Source of the DNA: Aliiglaciecola sp. M165
Lineage (GTDB): Bacteria; Pseudomonadota; Gammaproteobacteria; Enterobacterales; Alteromonadaceae
Reading direction: 5' to 3'
Length of the DNA: 64,000 nt
NCBI RefSeq assembly: GCF_007197995.1
Contig: NZ_VKKH01000005.1
Span: 186,001 to 250,000, forward strand
In this document: positions 1-9,636 of the stretch, in pieces
How positions within the stretch are numbered: the first letter of the stretch is position 1
Layout of the letters: every line of letters starts with the position of its first letter
Made by a program: the position numbers and the translations under genes
The notes under the pieces: generated by a model
Database searches by the model: none
The model's input: the letters and a program-made list of their open reading frames with translations, nothing else
What the model was told of the DNA's origin: nothing

Positions 1-1460
<1,460 letters not shown>

Positions 1461-1492
1461 GTCGCAGACCATAGTCTCAGGAGCGCCCGACA

Positions 1493-2527
1493 ATGAAAGT
1501 GATCCGCCCGATAGCTGAAAAAGATTATGATTCATTGCATGATATCGCAATCGAATCAGGCATTGGTTTTACCTCATTGCCAGTAAATGAGTCTTTACTA
1601 AAAAGCAAAATAACCCGCTCTGAAGCTGCGTTTACTGAAAATGTTGATAAACCGGGAAACCAAAGTTATTTGTTTGTCATGGAAGACACTGAAACCGGCG
1701 AAGTAGTTGGCACAAGTGGCATCGAAGCAACCGTTGGATTAGACGATGCATTTTATCACTACCATTGCGGAAAAGTGGTTCATGCTTCTCGTGAGCTAAA
1801 TGTGCACAATACCGTCGACATTTTAACCTTGTGCAACGACTACACTGGCGTGTCAGAAATTTGCACTTTATTTCTCAAAGAGAATGCACGACAAGGCAGC
1901 AATGGCCGTCTTTTGTCTAAATTTCGCTTTCTATTCATGGCTGAGCATCAACAGCGATTTGCGCAAACGGTCATTGCAGAAATGCGCGGTGTTAGCGACG
2001 AAAATGGCACCTCACCTTTCTGGCAATGGTTAGAAGAGCATTTCTTCTCTATGGATTTTCCCACTGCAGATTATATGACAGGGATAGGTGACAAAGTATT
2101 TATTGCGGAGTTAATGCCTAAGTATCCTATTTACGTGAATTTGCTGAGTAAAGCGGCTCAAGCCGTTATTGGCAAAGTCCACGAAAAGACTCGTCCGGCG
2201 TTGCAGTTGTTGCAACAAGAGGGCTTTAGTTGCAGAGGGTACGTGGATATATTCGACGCTGGCCCTACTGTTGAAGCGAACCTTGAACACATTCGCACCG
2301 CGCAAGCCAGCAAAAATTTGCCAATACATATTGATGACGATAAAGCTCAGCAAGGTATATTGAACTTTGTAATCAACACACAGGTGGAATCTTTCCGTGC
2401 AGTTACCACCGAAGTATTGGTCGATAGAGCGTCTGGTCAAGCGTATATTTCCGCCGCAGCTGCGCAATCCCTACAAGTAGAAAACGGACAATCAATTCGT
2501 TTTGCCCCAACAAAAATTAGCTGTTAA
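1493..2527 (+). CDS. astA: Arginine N-succinyltransferase
   Basis: This enzyme transfers succinate from succinyl-CoA to the alpha-amino group of arginine, the first step of the AST pathway of arginine use as a nitrogen and carbon source. The 344-residue protein has the full AstA length. It carries family segments such as ICTLFLKENARQGSNGRLLS and SRFRFLFMAE-like text near residues 120-150, and the FDAGPTVEA stretch near residue 255. It sits between astC and astD with short gaps, so it is almost certainly co-transcribed with them. The ATG at 1493 follows an AGGAG site at about 1479-1483. Confidence 0.95.
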   Translation: MKVIRPIAEKDYDSLHDIAIESGIGFTSLPVNESLLKSKITRSEAAFTENVDKPGNQSYLFVMEDTETGEVVGTSGIEATVGLDDAFYHYHCGKVVHASRELNVHNTVDILTLCNDYTGVSEICTLFLKENARQGSNGRLLSKFRFLFMAEHQQRFAQTVIAEMRGVSDENGTSPFWQWLEEHFFSMDFPTADYMTGIGDKVFIAELMPKYPIYVNLLSKAAQAVIGKVHEKTRPALQLLQQEGFSCRGYVDIFDAGPTVEANLEHIRTAQASKNLPIHIDDDKAQQGILNFVINTQVESFRAVTTEVLVDRASGQAYISAAAAQSLQVENGQSIRFAPTKISC

Positions 2528-2548
2528 ACAGCGACAGGAATACGAACT

Positions 2549-4021
2549 ATGAGCACTCTTGCACATTTAATTGGTGGTCAATGGCAAGCTGGCCAAGGCC
2601 ACGACATTCAGTCTATTGACCCAGCAAAAAAACAGCGTATCTGGCAAGCGAAGTCTGCATCTGCCCAGCAAGTAGATGAAGCTATCGCGTCGGCTCGCAA
2701 TGCTTTTATCGATTGGAGTGATTTGGATTTCGAATCTCGTCTTGCAATTGTTAAACGTTACGCTGAGCTTTTAGGCGAAAACAAACAAGATCTGGCTTTA
2801 ACCATTGCTCAGGAGACTGGAAAGCCACTTTGGGAAACCGCCACTGAAGTCGCAGCTATGATTGGCAAAATAGGTATTTCTGAAAAAGCTTATCATGAAC
2901 GCACTGGAACCGTTGAAAACCCTATGCCATTGGGCAAAGCCTTTATTCGTCACAAAGCGCATGGTGTGGTCGCCGTGTTTGGTCCCTATAACTTCCCTGG
3001 GCATCTGCCAAACGGACACATTGTTCCGGCTTTATTGGCAGGCAACACCATTGTCTTTAAACCCAGCGACCTGACACCGTTGGTCGCAGAAAAAATGGTC
3101 AAAATATGGCAACAAGCTGGTTTACCTGATGGGGTGCTAAACCTGGTACAAGGCGAAGTTGAAACCGGCAAAGCACTTGCCAGCCATAATGGAATCGATG
3201 GTCTGTTTTTTACTGGTAGTTCACGCACTGGCAAGATCCTACACGAGCAATTTGCCGGCCACCCTGGCAAAATACTTGCCCTTGAAATGGGCGGCAACAA
3301 CCCGCTGATTGTTAAAGATGTTAGTGACATAGATGCCGCAGTGCATGACATTGTGCAATCCGCGTTTGTTACCTCAGGACAACGCTGTACCTGTGCCAGA
3401 AGATTGTTTATCGAAGCTGGAGCAAAAGGCGACGCCATATTGGCCCGATTGATAGACGTCACCAAGAACATTGGCGTAGGTCAATACGACGCTGATGAAC
3501 AACCGTTTATGGGTGCAATGATTTCTTCACAAGCAGCAGCGTCAATGGTCAGAGCACAAGACCAATTAATCGAATTAGGTGCCAGCGTACTCATCAAGTT
3601 GCAACACACAGATACAGAATCGGGCTTTGTCACACCAGGAATTTTGGATGTAACGGCTATCGCGAACGTCATGCCAGATGAAGAACACTTTGGGCCTTTA
3701 TTAAAAGTGATCCGTTACAATGATTTTGATGATGCGATTGCGATGGCCAACAATACAAGTTTTGGCCTCAGTGCTGGGCTTCTGAGCGACAACGAAAGCG
3801 ATTACCAGCATTTCTTTAAACGCATTCGAGCGGGCATTGTGAATTGGAACCGCCCCATCACAGGCGCTAGCAGTGCCGCGCCTTTTGGCGGAATTGGTGA
3901 AAGCGGGAATCACAGGGCAAGCGCATACTACGCTGCCGATTACTGTGCATTCCCAGTCGCATCAGTCGAGCTTGAAGCAGTGAACATGCCAGCTAGCTTA
4001 AGCCCAGGCCTTAAATTTTAG
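2549..4021 (+). CDS. astD: N-succinylglutamate 5-semialdehyde dehydrogenase
   Basis: This is a 490-residue NAD(P)-dependent aldehyde dehydrogenase that oxidises succinylglutamate semialdehyde to succinylglutamate. The ALDH general base is Glu246 in ALEMGGNNP, and the catalytic cysteine is Cys280 in [10 protein letters not shown], a motif characteristic of AstD. The gene starts 21 nt after astA, with a GACAGGAAT ribosome-binding region upstream of the ATG. A strong hairpin follows the stop codon. The later pathway genes astB and astE are not found nearby, so they must lie elsewhere in the genome. Confidence 0.95.
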   Translation: MSTLAHLIGGQWQAGQGHDIQSIDPAKKQRIWQAKSASAQQVDEAIASARNAFIDWSDLDFESRLAIVKRYAELLGENKQDLALTIAQETGKPLWETATEVAAMIGKIGISEKAYHERTGTVENPMPLGKAFIRHKAHGVVAVFGPYNFPGHLPNGHIVPALLAGNTIVFKPSDLTPLVAEKMVKIWQQAGLPDGVLNLVQGEVETGKALASHNGIDGLFFTGSSRTGKILHEQFAGHPGKILALEMGGNNPLIVKDVSDIDAAVHDIVQSAFVTSGQRCTCARRLFIEAGAKGDAILARLIDVTKNIGVGQYDADEQPFMGAMISSQAAASMVRAQDQLIELGASVLIKLQHTDTESGFVTPGILDVTAIANVMPDEEHFGPLLKVIRYNDFDDAIAMANNTSFGLSAGLLSDNESDYQHFFKRIRAGIVNWNRPITGASSAAPFGGIGESGNHRASAYYAADYCAFPVASVELEAVNMPASLSPGLKF

Positions 4022-4064
4022 CAAGCCAGATTAGGTTTCAAGTTCTAATTTTTCCACATTAAAT

Positions 4065-4100
4065 AGGCTTTGCGGGATTTTCCGCAGAGCCTGATGTTTT
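4065..4100 (+). terminator. Hairpin terminator or attenuator after astD
   Basis: An 11-bp stem (4065-4075 with 4082-4092, one G-U pair, 6-nt loop, TGCGG/CCGCA core) is followed by GATGTTTT. It lies between astD and the next gene, only about 14 nt before that gene's ATG. It may end most ast transcripts and let a fraction read through. Confidence 0.65.
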
Positions 4101-4113
4101 AAGAGATACCATT

Positions 4114-4926
4114 ATGCATACAAATATTGATACCTTGTTCGCCAATCTATGGCAGGACTACTTGGCGATCACGCCTTCAGCACAGAAAGTTCACCAACTT
4201 CTTGGCGAAACAGCAGGCCAATCAGAACTCGTTAACGACCATGTTGCATTTCGTACTTTCAACATAGACAAAATCAACCTAGATAAACTAGCCGCACACT
4301 TCATTGCCCTAGGGTACGAAGAAAAAGGTCAATACAACTTTGAGCAAAAGAAGTTAATTGCAAAACATTTTGAACATGCTGATACCACTAAACCAAAAGT
4401 TTTTATCAGTGAACTAATTGTTGAAGCCTTTAGTGAGTCCGTTCAAGCAATTATTCAAAAAATGGTAACGAATATCGAACCGAACGCCGCCGCGCAAGAT
4501 GACTTTTTATATTCAGGAACCCACTGGCAGGTATCAAGCGAAGACTATGACACCTTGTTGGAAGCCTCTGAATATGCAGCGTGGATGGCAGCGTGGGGAT
4601 TTCGTGCAAATCACTTCACGGTTTCAGTCAACCATTTACAACATTTCCAAGTGTTGGCCGATGTCAATCAGCAGCTTAAAGAAGCGGGGTTTGTACTCAA
4701 CACCTCTGGTGGTGAAATAAAAGGCGGTCCAGAGGTTCATCTTGCGCAGTCCTCGACCATGGCCGATCACATTGAAGTCCAATTCAGTGATACCAAAAAG
4801 CAGATACCTAGTTGTTTCTACGAATTTGCACAGCGTTATAAAATGCCTGATGGAAATATGTATCAGGGATTTGTCGCAGCATCTGCTGACAAGATTTTTG
4901 AAAGTACTAACGCCAAAACGATGTGA
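4114..4926 (+). CDS. DUF1338 family metalloenzyme (2-oxoadipate dioxygenase/decarboxylase-like)
   Basis: The 270-residue protein matches the DUF1338 family, whose characterised member HglS is an iron(II)-dependent enzyme converting 2-oxoadipate to 2-hydroxyglutarate in lysine catabolism. Candidate metal ligands are His43 in NDHVAFR, His167 in ANHFTV and Glu221 in HIEVQF, the expected His-His-Glu pattern. It follows the ast operon on the same strand, which suggests a role in amino acid catabolism. The actual substrate cannot be told from sequence. There is no signal peptide. The terminator-like hairpin just upstream suggests reduced or conditional expression relative to astCAD. Confidence 0.85.
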   Translation: MHTNIDTLFANLWQDYLAITPSAQKVHQLLGETAGQSELVNDHVAFRTFNIDKINLDKLAAHFIALGYEEKGQYNFEQKKLIAKHFEHADTTKPKVFISELIVEAFSESVQAIIQKMVTNIEPNAAAQDDFLYSGTHWQVSSEDYDTLLEASEYAAWMAAWGFRANHFTVSVNHLQHFQVLADVNQQLKEAGFVLNTSGGEIKGGPEVHLAQSSTMADHIEVQFSDTKKQIPSCFYEFAQRYKMPDGNMYQGFVAASADKIFESTNAKTM

Positions 4927-4961
4927 TCACCCCATATCTACCAATAAATAAGTTCGTTTAC

Positions 4962-5002
4962 AAGCTAACAGCTGTCGTTTGGCGTCAGGCAGTTGTTAGC
5001 TT
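4962..5002 (+). terminator. Hairpin downstream of the DUF1338 gene
   Basis: AAGCTAACA at 4962-4970 pairs with TGTTAGCTT at 4994-5002, with GCTG and CAG adding partial inner pairing. There is no clear uridine run, so termination is plausible rather than certain. Confidence 0.4.
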
Positions 5003-5625
5003 AACCGAGTTTTAAACAGCCTACTCTTGTGACGATCACTCCAGTTTTTGTGGTTTTACTCAAAAGCCCAATTTCGACTGACTGCCAAATACCTTAATTT
5101 GTCCCCTCTTCACGGTTCCTACCAATATACATTCACGCGGCTGGCACAGATATAGTCAAAAAAAAGCATATCCATATTCTTGCAGGTGTATGTCACGGTC
5201 GCATTCGCATGTTCGAGCACCATGGTAAGTACTTTCAGCCGTTGCGATAACAAAAGTAAAATGTGTACCCAATACATAGCTATGCAAAAAAATAGGGATT
5301 CCTTTAGCTGTGCCAATAATGGTAGAAAAGCCAAATTCCGTTGAGTAAGGAATATTGAGTACTCTTCGTAAGAAATATTTCTTCTGACCGTTTTTGTCCA
5401 GCGTATTTTAACTAATCGACACTAAAAAATATTGATTTTTGGGCAAACAAATAAAGCGTGAGCTTTACAAAAGAAATTAAAAAAAAGGCGACAGATATTT
5501 GTAATGTCAGAACTCAGTGAGTTTAGTAGCGATAGGCTGGCAAACATAAACCATTAAAAAAGCATCACCTTGAAGCACACTACAAAAATAACATGTCCAA
5601 TTGCACTACGAAACAGGTTACTAGT

Positions 5626-5665
5626 GGTGAGTCGTTTTATAATTAAATTTTAACAACGACTCACC
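5626..5665. repeat. Perfect 11-bp inverted repeat with AT-rich spacer
   Basis: GGTGAGTCGTT at 5626-5636 is mirrored exactly by AACGACTCACC at 5655-5665 across an 18-nt spacer made almost only of A and T. It lies 57 bp beyond the 3' end of the minus-strand homocysteine methyltransferase gene. It could be a factor-dependent terminator, a regulator binding site or a recombination site. Lack of a uridine run makes a simple terminator less likely. Confidence 0.6.
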
Positions 5666-5721
5666 GATAATCTATGATCTTGTAAGTTGCACAGAGCCTA
5701 TTACAGGATCATTAAAAGCTT

Positions 5722-6639
5722 TTAAGCTAGCATCTTAGACACATGCCTGATGTCTGTGCCACAACACCCACCAAGAATGTTTATAGACGGGTGTTGATCC
5801 ACAATGTTTTTCACTTGCATTGCGAGTTCAACTGGGTCCCCATCGTCGAGTACTTCGCATTCGTCCAGTTCCGCGTGGCTTTTGCAAGAAGCGTTCGTTC
5901 TTATACCTTTTATTCTCTTGGTCCAACACTCTCCGGCAAGCAATGCAGTTTCAAAGTGAGTCGGGTGGGCACAATTTACCATATAGTAATCTGGCCCTCC
6001 GCCTGTTGTTTTATCAACAGTTTCAATTGCATCTTTCAAAGAGCTTCCGTCTGGTAATCGCCCATCTGTTTCAGTTGTAAATGAAATAACAACCGGCATA
6101 TTGCATTCTTTTGCTGCCTTTACTATACCTATTGCCTCATCTGGATAATTCAACGTTAGTGCAGTTATCAAGTCAACATCTGCACTAGCAAGAGTTGCAA
6201 CTTGCTCGGAATGATATTCGTATGCCTCTTCCATGGTCATTCGTTCAGTCACCACGTACCCGTCGTTACGAGGGCCGATACAACCGCTTATTAGGCTATC
6301 CGTTTGTGCATGCTGTGCTTGTAGATTTCTCATGAAAGAAACACATTTCAAATTCAGAGCTTGTATTTCCTTTGTTTTTAGCCCTAGTTTATTACACCAA
6401 TCTCTGTTGGCTCTCCAGGTTGGAGTGTCAAGTAGCAAAGTAATTTTGTGTTTGTCAGCTAACTCAAAATAATCGCTGAAATAATCCCTTAATGCATTTC
6501 GTCCATTTTCAGACCCAAGCAAAGTAAATGATGCAAACAAAGGTAAGTCTATTTCTTTTTGAAAAACCATTACAGTTTCTAAGCCACCGTCGGTTATAAA
6601 TAAATCATTTGTCTGGTGAGGTAATTTAAGTTTAGTCAT
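5722..6639 (-). CDS. Homocysteine S-methyltransferase family protein
   Basis: This 305-residue protein belongs to the zinc-dependent homocysteine S-methyltransferases (MmuM/YagD type), which methylate homocysteine to methionine from S-methylmethionine, AdoMet or a related donor. The zinc ligands are visible as Cys223 in NCAHPTHF and Cys292-Cys293 in GGCCGTD near the C-terminus. The N-terminal ITDGGLET motif is also typical. The start is supported by an AAAAGGA site upstream of the ATG. No S-methylmethionine permease lies beside it, so the methyl donor is unknown. It is a stand-alone gene inside the sparse accessory stretch. Confidence 0.88.
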   Translation of the reverse strand: MTKLKLPHQTNDLFITDGGLETVMVFQKEIDLPLFASFTLLGSENGRNALRDYFSDYFELADKHKITLLLDTPTWRANRDWCNKLGLKTKEIQALNLKCVSFMRNLQAQHAQTDSLISGCIGPRNDGYVVTERMTMEEAYEYHSEQVATLASADVDLITALTLNYPDEAIGIVKAAKECNMPVVISFTTETDGRLPDGSSLKDAIETVDKTTGGGPDYYMVNCAHPTHFETALLAGECWTKRIKGIRTNASCKSHAELDECEVLDDGDPVELAMQVKNIVDQHPSINILGGCCGTDIRHVSKMLA

Positions 6640-6742
6640 TTTTTTTCCTTTTGAAGGTAAGTAAATTGAGTTGTCAAACCCAATTACTAGAACAATCTCT
6701 ATAAAGTTGCAAAATACACGAAATTATACTTTGGAGGATCCT

Positions 6743-6778
6743 ATGAACGCCCCATTTAGCTCCAATTGGGGTTTTTAA
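6743..6778 (+). other. 11-codon leader ORF overlapping a hairpin
   Basis: A strong GGAGG site at 6733-6737 precedes ATG at 6743, which opens an 11-codon frame ending at TAA 6776-6778. The frame itself contains CCCCA and TTGGGG arms followed by a run of five T, so translating it would interfere with a terminator-like hairpin. It lies 65 nt before the methyltransferase gene and may be a leader-peptide attenuator or a decayed gene start. This is inference from layout only. Confidence 0.35.
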
Positions 6779-6842
6779 GCCTAGTTAGTCTCGCGCTAGG
6801 TGAAATACTATAGGTCTACAGTAGATAGCGGGGAGTAGGCAT

Positions 6843-7448
6843 ATTCAAGCTGAATCTAAAAAGTATTATTTTGATTCGACGAGAGACAAAGATATTCGAG
6901 ATGAGCTAAAACTAGCCTCTGATTTGTCAGTGTCTAAAAAGGTAGCAATCGATTGTGGATGTGGATCAGGAAGCGACATAGGTTTTTTACTCGACGAAGG
7001 TTTCGAAGTGTATGCATTTGATATTGAAGAATATGCTATAGAGCTCTGTAAGCGTAGGTATTCAAGGAATTCCAAGGTTCACCTAAATATTGCGACTTTC
7101 TATGATTATGCTTACCCTAAAACCAACCTCTTTGTCGCCGACTCGAGTCTGTTTTTCTGCCACCCAAATAAATTTGAAAGTGTCTGGCAGGAAATTTGTG
7201 CGTCTCTAGAACCTAATGGGGTTTTTTGTGGATCTTTTTTAGGTCCAAAAGATTCCATGATAGGTAGTGGCGGTGCACGAACTAGATATTGGGATGATTT
7301 ATTGGTGCTTAGCGAAGAGCGAATTATTCAGTTGTTTGAGAATTTTTCGATTAAGCTTTTTTCGGAACATTTGCAAGAGGGGATAAACATTGAAGGCGCG
7401 CAACACCGATGGCATATATATTCGTTAGTAGCAAAAAAAATTAGGTAA
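6843..7448 (+). CDS. Class I SAM-dependent methyltransferase with a non-standard or lost start codon
   Basis: The frame encodes a small AdoMet-binding methyltransferase: motif I reads IDCGCGSGSD, followed by an acidic loop ending VYAFDIEE and the motif-IV-like LFVADSSLFF. The first usual start codon is TTG at 6924, but this leaves motif I only about seven residues from the N-terminus, unusually close. The frame is open back to 6825 and codes for protein-like sequence (ESKKYYFDSTRDKDIRDELK) before that TTG. An ATT at 6843 is preceded by GGGGAG at 6830-6835 with suitable spacing, so I propose ATT initiation. The alternative is that the original start was lost and the gene is damaged. The substrate is unknown; the domain resembles TehB/UbiE-like enzymes. 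Confidence 0.7.
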   Translation: MQAESKKYYFDSTRDKDIRDELKLASDLSVSKKVAIDCGCGSGSDIGFLLDEGFEVYAFDIEEYAIELCKRRYSRNSKVHLNIATFYDYAYPKTNLFVADSSLFFCHPNKFESVWQEICASLEPNGVFCGSFLGPKDSMIGSGGARTRYWDDLLVLSEERIIQLFENFSIKLFSEHLQEGINIEGAQHRWHIYSLVAKKIR

Positions 7449-7495
7449 TGTTTTTTCGCAACGAAATTGGTTAAAAAATTTAAAGGAGCAAATAA

Positions 7496-7891
7496 GTGAA
7501 GAAATTTTTACCTACTCCAGAGAGGCCTCAACTCTATTTGGGATTCGTATTTTTTATCTTAGGAGGGTGGTGTATTGTTGACCCACAAACTGTCGAATCT
7601 CTCTCAATAAATCAACAATACGTGATTCTCAATGATCTTTCCAGCCTACTTCTTCAGTGTTTCGGAGCACAGGCCGTTTTAGTATCAATTGTCATTTTCT
7701 GGTCAACGTTTACAAAAAAAACTTATGTTATATTTGGATTGTTTGGCTCAATTCCATTTGTTTATTTTAACTATTATTTCGTTTTTGTTGAACCTATGTT
7801 CTCCAAATTGATGCTCCTGGACTTTTTTGGAAATTTATCTATCCTGGGCACTTGCATTTGGGGCGCTATCTCTACAAAACAAGTTAATTAG
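7496..7891 (+). CDS. Hypothetical four-helix membrane protein
   Basis: The 131-residue product has about four hydrophobic segments (near residues 15-27, 50-70, 76-97 and 105-123) and a short polar start. I do not recognise the family. It begins with GTG at 7496 behind an AAGGAG site at about 7482-7487, 47 nt after the methyltransferase, so the two are probably co-transcribed. No catalytic motif is visible. A weak hairpin with a T run follows. Confidence 0.7.
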   Translation: MKKFLPTPERPQLYLGFVFFILGGWCIVDPQTVESLSINQQYVILNDLSSLLLQCFGAQAVLVSIVIFWSTFTKKTYVIFGLFGSIPFVYFNYYFVFVEPMFSKLMLLDFFGNLSILGTCIWGAISTKQVN

Positions 7892-8209
7892 TAGTTATTA
7901 ACCACAACAATAATCGATACTGCATTGCTAAATCAGGAAATTTAATGGTAGCTCGCTGCTATTTTTTCCAAGAGTATAGTGTGTTTGCGCGATGTCCGTT
8001 AACGATTAATTATCGTTAAACCTGATTTGTATATTGTTACCACATAATATGTCTACTCATAAACCAAACCTTGAGGTTTAAGAAATATTGAATTTATAAT
8101 TGCCTTCAAATACAAACATATCGGTGAGGTAAAGCAAAGTGAGCTGCACGAAAATCACTCAAAATGTGGTGTGATATTAGAACGAGTGAGACGTTATTTG
8201 AATATATCT
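7892..8209. other. Intergenic stretch between convergent genes
   Basis: No gene is visible. A weak hairpin (TAGC, 5-nt loop, GCTA, then six T) at 7949-7967 could terminate the upstream plus-strand genes. The rest is AT-rich without clear structure. Confidence 0.4.
7949..7967 (+). terminator. Weak hairpin with T run
   Basis: TAGC and GCTA form a short stem extendable by G-U pairs, followed directly by TTTTTT. The stem is short, so this is only a candidate terminator for the membrane-protein transcript. Confidence 0.35.
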
Positions 8210-8599
8210 TTAACTACAACCTTTGGAAATTTTTGCGTCAATTTCAACCATTTGATGTTCATAGCCTAACATCGAAACACCCAATAGTGTTGAAGGCGGT
8301 GCCCCGTCGGGAAACATAAATGTCACAGCTTTCCATGCTTTCAGGAGATCATCTCGATTCCCTGCAACATATATCGTTATATGCTTGATATCATCAAAAC
8401 TAAAAAAGTGACAATTCATTACTTTCTTTAAGTTGACTAAGCATTGTCTGGCTTGGATAAAAGGGTCAGATATTCCAACCAAGTTGTTCTTAGAGTCGAG
8501 TGGGACTTGACCCGAAACAAACAATCGCTCACCGCAACGTTTGGCAAATGAATAATTTTCAGTTTGATGAAGGCCAGCTCTAGTTTCTATCTCGTTCAT
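8210..8599 (-). CDS. Rid family (YjgF/YER057c/UK114) protein
   Basis: The 129-residue protein has the compact Rid fold signature: FVSGQVPLD near residues 28-36, a central segment ending IYVAGNRDDL and the C-terminal HQMVEIDAKI strand. Canonical RidA deaminates enamines from PLP enzymes and needs an arginine before the last strand. Here the corresponding text is GVSMLGYEHQMVEIDA with no arginine, so it likely belongs to a Rid subgroup without imine deaminase activity. It stands alone, convergent with the preceding membrane-protein gene. Confidence 0.85.
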   Translation of the reverse strand: MNEIETRAGLHQTENYSFAKRCGERLFVSGQVPLDSKNNLVGISDPFIQARQCLVNLKKVMNCHFFSFDDIKHITIYVAGNRDDLLKAWKAVTFMFPDGAPPSTLLGVSMLGYEHQMVEIDAKISKGCS

Positions 8600-9636
8600 T
8601 TATGCTCTTATTAACTCTTTAAATTTGTGCCCTAATCAATGCGTTACAATCATAAATTCGATGCCCACCTCATCTAATAATAGTTTCCTATGCAGGAGCT
8701 ACAGTGTGAAGGCCATTACAAGTAAACTCTCACTGATATCTATCAATTTGAGAGGTCAAGAATACCAGGTTAATCATTTCAATCGGCTCGATGCCAAGTT
8801 GACCCCAAGTTTTAATACTACGACTTAGATCCCCCAATTGGTAATATTGACAGAAGTGCCAAAGTATATTTTGTCTGTTTACGCTCAATTCCAAGCGGTT
8901 CACAGGTATTAATTATATTCACAGACTTTTCAGTCTTACAAAGTGCTATTAAGTCTCAATCGTCCAATGCGCGGTAGCTATTTCTCAGAGAGCATTGCGC
9001 AGTAAAATCATTGTTATTATGTTTGGGCCATAGAATTTTTTTAGCTGACCGATTTCATCCGCAGATTTTATAGATTTATACATTACAAATTCGACCCTCT
9101 ATGGGGTTGGAATTTGAGGTGCTTAGGATCACGCTTTTCTCTTCTTCTATTAATCGTTCTCGTAATGTTTAGTAATTATCCCGCCTGATCAATCGATGGC
9201 TAATAAACGAAATAATACTCCTCTAAAAATTCAATTAAATACTAAAATTGACAGATTGATGCTTAATAAGTCACTCATTTATAAATAAAACAAACAACGC
9301 TGTTGCTTGTCAGTTAGTCTGCAGCCTTATCCAGAATGCACTGCCAAATATGTTGCTCAAAAGCTTCATAAAAACGGAGTGTTAACTCATTTTAAAATCA
9401 TAATTCGAATTTGTTGCAACTTCCTTAGAGCATATGGCGTATTTAGACTCACGCAAGAGAGGTAGGTTATATCGTTTTGCAACACCTCACGATGTTTTGA
9501 AACAACTTGACGAATCTTGCAACTGCAACAACTTGTAGCGAAGAGTTAATATTAAGTGCGGACGTTTTAGAAGACCGTACTTCAGTATTTAAGAAATTAA
9601 GTAATCAGTTAAAAATTAAGAAAGGAGTAAATACCA
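8600..9636. other. Gene-poor stretch, about 1 kb
   Basis: I see no intact gene. The minus strand between about 9170 and 9000 reads in broken frames like protein (for example ERLIEEEKSVIL and KSADEIGQLKKFYG), which may be a decayed gene, though I cannot name it. A small inverted repeat AAGTGCGG/CCGTACTT sits at 9556-9583. The end of the stretch carries the AAAGGAG ribosome binding site of the next gene. Confidence 0.4.

Larger units (their letters stand above)
4927..5721. other. Gene-poor stretch, 795 bp
   Basis: No convincing gene is present. It contains a 9-bp inverted repeat at 4962-5002, possibly the terminator of the DUF1338 gene, and an 11-bp perfect inverted repeat at 5626-5665. A 71-codon frame on the minus strand at 5119-5334 has no ribosome binding site and no recognisable motif. 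The sparse accessory region begins here. Confidence 0.5.

Noticed and set aside
2986-3471. 161-codon minus-strand frame inside astD
   Set aside because: It is antisense to a strongly conserved enzyme gene, has no motif, and reflects codon bias of the real gene.
5119-5334. 71-codon minus-strand frame in the first gap
   Set aside because: No ribosome binding site, no motif and composition typical of non-coding AT-rich DNA.
9000-9170. Possible decayed minus-strand gene
   Set aside because: Protein-like pieces are visible in different frames but no family could be recognised, so it is only mentioned in the gap entry.
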